A stretch of 8,401 nt of DNA. It comes from Coleofasciculus sp. S288. Lineage in GTDB: Bacteria > Cyanobacteriota > Cyanobacteriia > Cyanobacteriales > Coleofasciculaceae. Position numbers and translations under genes: made by a program. Positions 6,992 to 8,401 of this stretch are shown piece after piece. The number at the start of each line of letters is the position of its first letter. Position 1 is the stretch's first letter. The notes under the pieces were generated by a model, which made no database searches, was not told the origin of the DNA, and worked only from the letters and a program-made list of their open reading frames with translations. The DNA lies in the NCBI GenBank assembly GCA_020216575.1, contig JAIUYC010000113.1, positions 1-8,401 on the forward strand. The letters run 5' to 3'.

Positions 6992-6994
6992 ATG

Positions 6995-7000
6995 ACCTCC
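6995..7000 (-). promoter_or_regulatory. Strong Shine-Dalgarno deciding the GMC start
   Basis: The minus strand reads ATGGAGGTCATATG, giving a near-complete anti-16S match (GGAGGT) three to four bases before the ATG at 6991. No other gene in the window has such a strong site, and it favours this start over the upstream TTG and the downstream ATG. Confidence 0.6.
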
Positions 7001-7101
7001 ATCTGTAAAAACAATTGTCAAGGTAACGGGCAACCGTTGGTTCGCTGTGCAGGCCGAGAATTGATAGTCGGAAAAATGATCGTTTCCGTTCCCTTGTAAT
7101 T

Positions 7102-7204
7102 TACACGAGTTGGAAGGTTAGGCAAAGGCTACCGTCTGGATTGTCAGTGGGTGGCAGTCTGTCAAGTCGGCCTCCCCCTAGCAATTAACCTTCCAAGTCG
7201 TGTA
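7102..7204 (+). mobile_element. Intact 103-bp MITE (copy B) upstream of trpD
   Basis: The left end TACACGAGTTGGAAGGTTA (7102-7120) and right end TAACCTTCCAAGTCGTGTA (7186-7204) are inverted repeats matching at 18 of 19 bases. Both outermost dinucleotides are TA, as expected if a TA target was duplicated by an IS630/Tc1-mariner-type transposase (inference). It has no coding capacity. The first 70 bases recur at 5350-5419. It lies in the spacer between the divergent GMC and trpD genes and ends 31 bases before the trpD ATG, so it must form part of the trpD leader or promoter region. Confidence 0.8.
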
Positions 7205-7235
7205 TGAAAATGAGATACACTTCATCGTTCGCTCT

Positions 7236-8300
7236 ATGACTAACTCGGCTTCAATACTCACCCAAACGACGACTAACTGGCCTAGCTTGTTACAACAGCT
7301 CCTCGATCGCCAATCCTTATCCACTGACCAGGCCTCCCAGCTCATGCAAGGATGGCTGAATGAGGAAATCCCAGAAGTTCTGTCTGGCGCTATTCTGGCG
7401 GCTATCCAAGCTAAAGGCGTCTCGGCAGATGAACTGGCGGGGATGGCTGGCGTACTCCAATCCCAATCGTTACAGAAAACAGCAATTTACCACAAAATAC
7501 CAGTAATTGATACCTGTGGTACGGGGGGAGATGGCGCTTCAACGTTTAATATCTCTACGGCTGTCGCGTTTGTTGCGGCGGCGGCTGGGGTGCGGGTTGC
7601 CAAGCATGGCAATCGTTCTGCCTCTAGCTCAGTCGGTTCAGCCGATGTTTTGGAAGCAGTGGGCATCAATTTATCCGCCTCACCTGAACGAGTACAGGCG
7701 GCGCTCGATGAAGTGGGCGTGACGTTTCTCTTTGCCCGGGGTTGGCATCCAGCAATGAAAGCAGTAGCACCCCTGCGACAAACGCTGAAAGTGCGGACGG
7801 TGTTTAACCTGTTAGGACCACTGGTAAATCCCTTACGTCCCACGGGTCAAGTGATTGGGGTATGTGATCCCACCTTGGTAACAATCCTCGCCCATAGCTT
7901 GTGTCAGATGGGAATCCCAAAAGCGATCGCTCTACACGGACGGGAAAAACTGGATGAGGCAGGATTGGCTGACGAAACAGACTTAGCACTGCTGTCCGAG
8001 GGTGAAGTACGGCTATCAACCCTGAACCCTCAAGAACTCAGCTTAACACCAGCCCCCACAGGCGCAATCAGAGGCGGGAGTGTTGAGGACAATGCGACGA
8101 TTCTGCGCAATGTCTTGCAGGGCAAGGGAACACAAGCCCAGCAGGATGTCGTAGCGTTGAACACCTCATTAGCGCTGCAAGTAGGTGATGTTGTTCCCCT
8201 AGAAGACCACAAAACAGGGATTGAGATTGCCAGGGATGTTATGAGTAGCGGTGCAGCTTGGTCGAAGTTGGAGCAGTTAGTCGAGTTTTTACAAGGGTGA
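7236..8300 (+). CDS. trpD: Anthranilate phosphoribosyltransferase
   Basis: TrpD joins anthranilate to phosphoribosyl pyrophosphate, forming phosphoribosylanthranilate in tryptophan biosynthesis; it is cytoplasmic and usually dimeric. The 354 residues fit the family. Visible signatures are the PRPP-binding [17 protein letters not shown] (92-108), [19 protein letters not shown] (123-141), the conserved Arg181 of the anthranilate site ([14 protein letters not shown]), NLLGPLVNP (191-199), and HGREKLDE with the Mg2+ ligands Asp240-Glu241. The ATG at 7236 is preferred. An in-frame GTG at 7200 would add 12 residues, but it lies inside the inverted end of a MITE and the extra residues do not look conserved. 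No Shine-Dalgarno is visible. One HIP1 site is at 7923. No other trp gene is adjacent, which is usual in cyanobacteria, where trp genes are scattered. Transcription probably starts in or near the MITE. Confidence 0.97.
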   Translation: MTNSASILTQTTTNWPSLLQQLLDRQSLSTDQASQLMQGWLNEEIPEVLSGAILAAIQAKGVSADELAGMAGVLQSQSLQKTAIYHKIPVIDTCGTGGDGASTFNISTAVAFVAAAAGVRVAKHGNRSASSSVGSADVLEAVGINLSASPERVQAALDEVGVTFLFARGWHPAMKAVAPLRQTLKVRTVFNLLGPLVNPLRPTGQVIGVCDPTLVTILAHSLCQMGIPKAIALHGREKLDEAGLADETDLALLSEGEVRLSTLNPQELSLTPAPTGAIRGGSVEDNATILRNVLQGKGTQAQQDVVALNTSLALQVGDVVPLEDHKTGIEIARDVMSSGAAWSKLEQLVEFLQG

Positions 8301-8328
8301 GAATCCTTATTCCTTCTGCCCTCTGACT

Positions 8329-8380
8329 TGAAAGTGAGGAGTCGGGAGTCGGGAGTCGGGAATGGGAAATACCACTTTCA
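8329..8380. repeat. Heptamer tandem repeat enclosed by an inverted repeat
   Basis: Three perfect GAGTCGG units (8339-8359) and a decayed fourth, GAATGGG (8360-8366), follow trpD. They are enclosed by the perfect 8-nt arms TGAAAGTG (8329-8336) and CACTTTCA (8373-8380). It is of the STRR type. Whether the arms belong to a small mobile unit carrying the repeat or form a 3' stem-loop cannot be decided. Confidence 0.6.
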
Positions 8381-8401
8381 TTCATGGCTGTGAATTTTTT
8401 T
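8380..8401 (+). terminator. Weak terminator-like hairpin downstream of trpD
   Basis: ATTCA (8380-8384), a 6-nt loop, and TGAAT (8391-8395) run straight into at least seven T bases at the window edge. The stem is short and AT-rich, so termination may be weak. It is about 80 bases after the trpD stop codon. The T-tract may continue beyond the window. Confidence 0.35.

Noticed and set aside
7016..7021. Perfect TTGACA (-35 consensus) on the minus strand upstream of the GMC gene
   Set aside because: No -10 hexamer lies 16-19 bases downstream, and the transcript would start at or inside the start codon.
6992..7033. TTG at 7033 as the GMC start
   Set aside because: The ATG at 6991 has a GGAGGT site directly upstream and leaves a normal short lead before the FAD motif.
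7025..7038. AACGG-GCAA-CCGTT hairpin in the GMC leader
   Set aside because: It has a five-pair stem with no T-run and no partner structure; short stems like this are common by chance.
7200..7235. In-frame GTG as the trpD start
   Set aside because: It lies in the right inverted end of the MITE, and the 12 extra residues do not resemble a TrpD N-terminus; the ATG at 7236 gives the normal length.
7487..7843. Long open frames opposite trpD, the GMC gene and the kinase
   Set aside because: Their residue content mirrors the coding strand and they lack recognisable motifs; they are shadows of the real genes.

Overview
The window looks like chromosomal DNA of a filamentous cyanobacterium. Seven copies of the HIP1 octamer GCGATCGC (starts at 468, 1322, 1408, 2813, 3741, 3896 and 7923), a PEP-CTERM protein, a PAS/GAF histidine kinase with a typical cyanobacterial H-box, the non-mevalonate gene ispF, and short tandem repeats of 7-8 bases all point that way. 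No species can be assigned from the sequence alone.

Layout. Bases 1-262 are non-coding and hold a small MITE-like element (112-207) with inverted ends and a central palindrome. An SDR oxidoreductase gene (263-958, minus) is divergent from ispF (1065-1544, plus) across a 106-bp spacer. IspF converges on, and overlaps by 11 bp, a PEP-CTERM protein gene (1534-2115, minus). A large soluble hybrid-sensor histidine kinase without a receiver follows on the minus strand (2187-5120). After a 320-bp gene-free stretch comes a GC-richer GMC-type flavoprotein oxidoreductase gene (5441-6991, minus). Across a 244-bp divergent spacer lies trpD (7236-8300, plus). The last 100 bases hold a heptamer tandem repeat and a weak terminator-like hairpin.

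How the parts relate. IspF (isoprenoid precursors) and TrpD (tryptophan) are housekeeping enzymes with no functional link to their neighbours. The three minus-strand genes GMC, kinase and PEP-CTERM run in the same direction, but only the last two are close enough (71 bp) for easy co-transcription. No partner response regulator or exosortase is present, so their pathways are completed elsewhere.

The most striking feature is repeat activity. Nearly identical 69-nt direct repeats bracket the GMC gene. The copy beside trpD is an intact roughly 103-bp MITE with 19-nt inverted ends; the copy at the gene's 3' side is truncated. Together with a higher GC content, a strong Shine-Dalgarno and no HIP1 site, this suggests that the GMC gene was acquired. 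In addition, two short tandem repeats of the kind usually found between cyanobacterial genes sit in frame inside the histidine kinase, one in the first PAS domain and one in the ATPase domain. I see no clearly new multi-gene system; the novelty lies in repeat insertions into coding DNA and in the repeat-flanked gene.
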